A stretch of DNA of 64,000 bases from Selaginella moellendorffii (Eukaryota; Streptophyta; Lycopodiopsida; Selaginellales; Selaginellaceae), in contig NW_003314286.1 of NCBI RefSeq assembly GCF_000143415.4, forward strand, positions 1,489,129-1,553,128, written 5' to 3'. Positions 62,197-64,000 of this stretch are shown here, piece by piece. The position numbers and the translations under genes are program-made. The notes under the pieces were generated by a model, which ran no database searches, was not told the origin of the DNA, and was given only the letters and a program-made list of their open reading frames with translations. Positions within the stretch are counted from its first letter, which is position 1, and each line of letters starts with the position of its first letter.

Positions 62197-64000
62197 ATGG
62201 ATCCTTTCGAGAGTTTCTTCCGCCAGGCGGATGTGGACGGCGACGGCAGGATCAGCGGGATGGAAGCTATCGCCTTCTTCCGGGGCGCCGGATTGCCGCA
62301 GATCGTCTTGGCCAAGGTATGAATTCGCGCTCGCTTTGTCCCGGATTTAGGTCTTTGGAAATGCCTGCATTCTCCGGACGAGCTGGACGATGGTTTTCCC
62401 GGGCGGCTGAATCGATTTCTTTGCGCATTCTTGACAGATCTGGCAGCTCGCGGATCAAGCGCAGCGAGGGTTCCTCACAAAGCCAGAGTTCTTCCACGCG
62501 TTGAAGCTCGTCACTGTCGCGCAGTCTGGGAGAGAATTAACTCCGGAGATCTCCAGAGCCGCATTGCTAGGGCCAGCGTCTACGCAAATCCCACCTCCAA
62601 GAATAATTCCAGCTCAAGCGCCAGTGTCCTCGCCTTCGCCACCGCCAGCGTATAGACCACCTTTGCAAAACCAACGAGTAAGTTATACTGGGCAGCAGCC
62701 GGGCCTCACTCCAGAGCCTCCGGCTCGCCCGTTCCAGCCACCACCTCCAGTTCCAGTTGCTACCACCAGCGCCGCCACTCCAGATGCTTTCGGTGCTCCA
62801 TCGTTCCAGGCATTCCCGGAAGCTCCAAAGCCTCTGGTCAGCCAAGTTTCCACGTCCTCGATTCTTGGAGCAACCCCGAGCTCGAGCACGACTCCAACTA
62901 GTGTGTCTAGTGCTCCAGCGGCTTCTTCGACTCCAACGTCCTTTGCTGCCGATGGCTTTGGAGGTGAATCATTCAAAGCTTCTCCATCCCCGCGGCCTGT
63001 GCTTCCCGATGACTTTGGAGGTGATTCATTTTCTGCGGATTCTAGCCAGGCAATCGTTCCAGTCGCAACACTTGGTCCTAGCCCGACCGTTGGTCTCGGT
63101 ACGGCCATTGTTCCAGTTACAGCGCTAGCTCCGACGCCTCCTCCGGTGCAGACTTTCGGCCAACCAGTTGACGTTCCGAGTTCTCCTGCAAGGCCTTATG
63201 CGCCACCGGTTCAAAATATCCATCATACCTGGCCGAAGATGACACAAGGAGATATCGAACGCTACAGCCAAGCATTTGCCAGTGTGGACTCTGATAGAGA
63301 TGGGAAAGTTCGTGGGGATCAAGCGCGGGACGTGTTCTTGAGCTGGGGTCTTCCCAGAGGTAAGTTTGTGTTCTTATTTCAATGGAAGTGAAGTGCTTGT
63401 TTTTACAGACGTGCTGAAGAAGATATGGGATTTGTCCGACCAAGATGGAGATAGTATGCTGTCTTTAAGAGAATTCTGTATTGCATTATATTTTATGGAG
63501 CGCTATCGAGAAGGTCGACCTCCGCCTTCAGTCTTGCCTGCAGGCTTCTTACCCGAAAATCCATCTCCTTCTCCACAGCAGTTTGTCCCTACTCCTGTTA
63601 GACCTCCTGTTCTTCCTCCACAACGATCTTTGGGACCTGGTGTTCCAGTCATTCCTCAGGAGACAGGTGCGTAGTTCATTGATTTTTATTCTAATCTATC
63701 TTTCTAAGTTACATCGTTGCAGGTCCAGTGACGCTACCAGGAAGCCAAGGTGCAGGTCTGATGCCTTTGCAAGCAACTGCAGATTCTGCTCCACCTGCGC
63801 AAACTATTCAATATAAGTCTAGAGCTCCTCCACTGGAACCGGAGCTTGTAACGCAGCTCAATAGGGACGATCAGGGGAATTTGAAGTCAAAATATCAGGA
63901 GGCGGAAATTTTGGACAGAAAGGTATTGTTTCTTGTATCAACTTGTTTCTTTACATTTCTTTCCTTGTATATAGGTGTTCGATCTCGACAAAGACATAAA
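62197..64000 (+). CDS. EH-domain endocytic protein, EH1/Pan1-like (TPLATE complex), cut by window edge
   Basis: Exons: 62197-62316, 62438-63359, 63409-63666, 63723-63922 and 63975 onward; the gene continues past the window. The first EH domain opens the protein (MDPFESFFRQADVDGDGRIS, then IWQLADQAQRGFLTKPEF) with an EF-hand-like loop. A long Pro/Ser/Thr-rich linker follows, with repeats of DGFGGESF and DDFGGDSF. The second EH domain has SDRDGKVRGDQARDVF and KIWDLSDQDGDSMLSLREF. The order and spacing match plant AtEH1/Pan1 and AtEH2/Pan1, subunits of the TPLATE (TSET) complex that drives clathrin-mediated endocytosis; EH domains bind NPF peptides and membrane lipids. A coiled-coil segment is expected after the cut. 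Confidence 0.9.

Overview
This is a plant nuclear genome window. Nearly every multi-exon gene has very short GT-AG introns (about 45-65 bp), there are five intact PPR genes without introns, and plant-specific families recur (HIPP metallo-isoprenyl proteins, CYP704 and CYP72-clan P450s, serine carboxypeptidase-like proteins, 2-oxoglutarate dioxygenases, a group-1 LEA/Em protein, a TPLATE-complex EH protein). Tiny introns plus many PPR genes suggest a lycophyte such as Selaginella; that is inference, not a database match.

Region by region. 1-8.7 kb is a rearranged block: a cut-off PQQ-repeat dehydrogenase-like paralogue lacking the start codon, a 3' fragment of a serine carboxypeptidase gene, an intact serine carboxypeptidase gene, a decayed peroxisomal-type Lon protease gene, and a convergent PQQ-repeat dehydrogenase-like gene with an internal stop codon. 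8.7-11.4 kb holds a HIPP gene and a CYP72-clan P450. 11.4-20.2 kb is accessory DNA: the remains of an integrase-core (DDE) gene and a HECT-type ubiquitin-ligase-like gene, both on the minus strand. A complete miniature LTR retrotransposon (TRIM) with an exact 5-bp target duplication sits in an intron of the latter. 20.2-27.3 kb is a tandem array of three PPR genes. 27.4-38.3 kb is a retrotransposon desert: two tandem copies of a decayed Ty3/gypsy element on the minus strand, two solo TRIM LTRs, a 100-N assembly gap and a CA/TA/TG microsatellite. 38.5-47.4 kb holds a PPR pseudogene fragment, a membrane-anchored lipase-like hydrolase, two same-strand PPR genes whose ORFs overlap, and a PP2C phosphatase. 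47.8-58.7 kb contains an ALG5-like glycosyltransferase, a CYP704 gene, a second ALG5-like gene, an inverted CYP704 copy, a metallothionein-like gene and a third CYP704. 59.8-64 kb holds an Em-like LEA protein, a 2OG dioxygenase and the start of an EH1/Pan1-type endocytic protein that runs off the window.

No single pathway links the window. The three CYP704 genes look like a local family (CYP704 enzymes are fatty-acid omega-hydroxylases acting in spore/pollen wall and surface lipid synthesis). The PPR genes probably serve organelle RNA processing. The most unusual content is the integrase plus HECT block and the large CYP704 inverted repeat.
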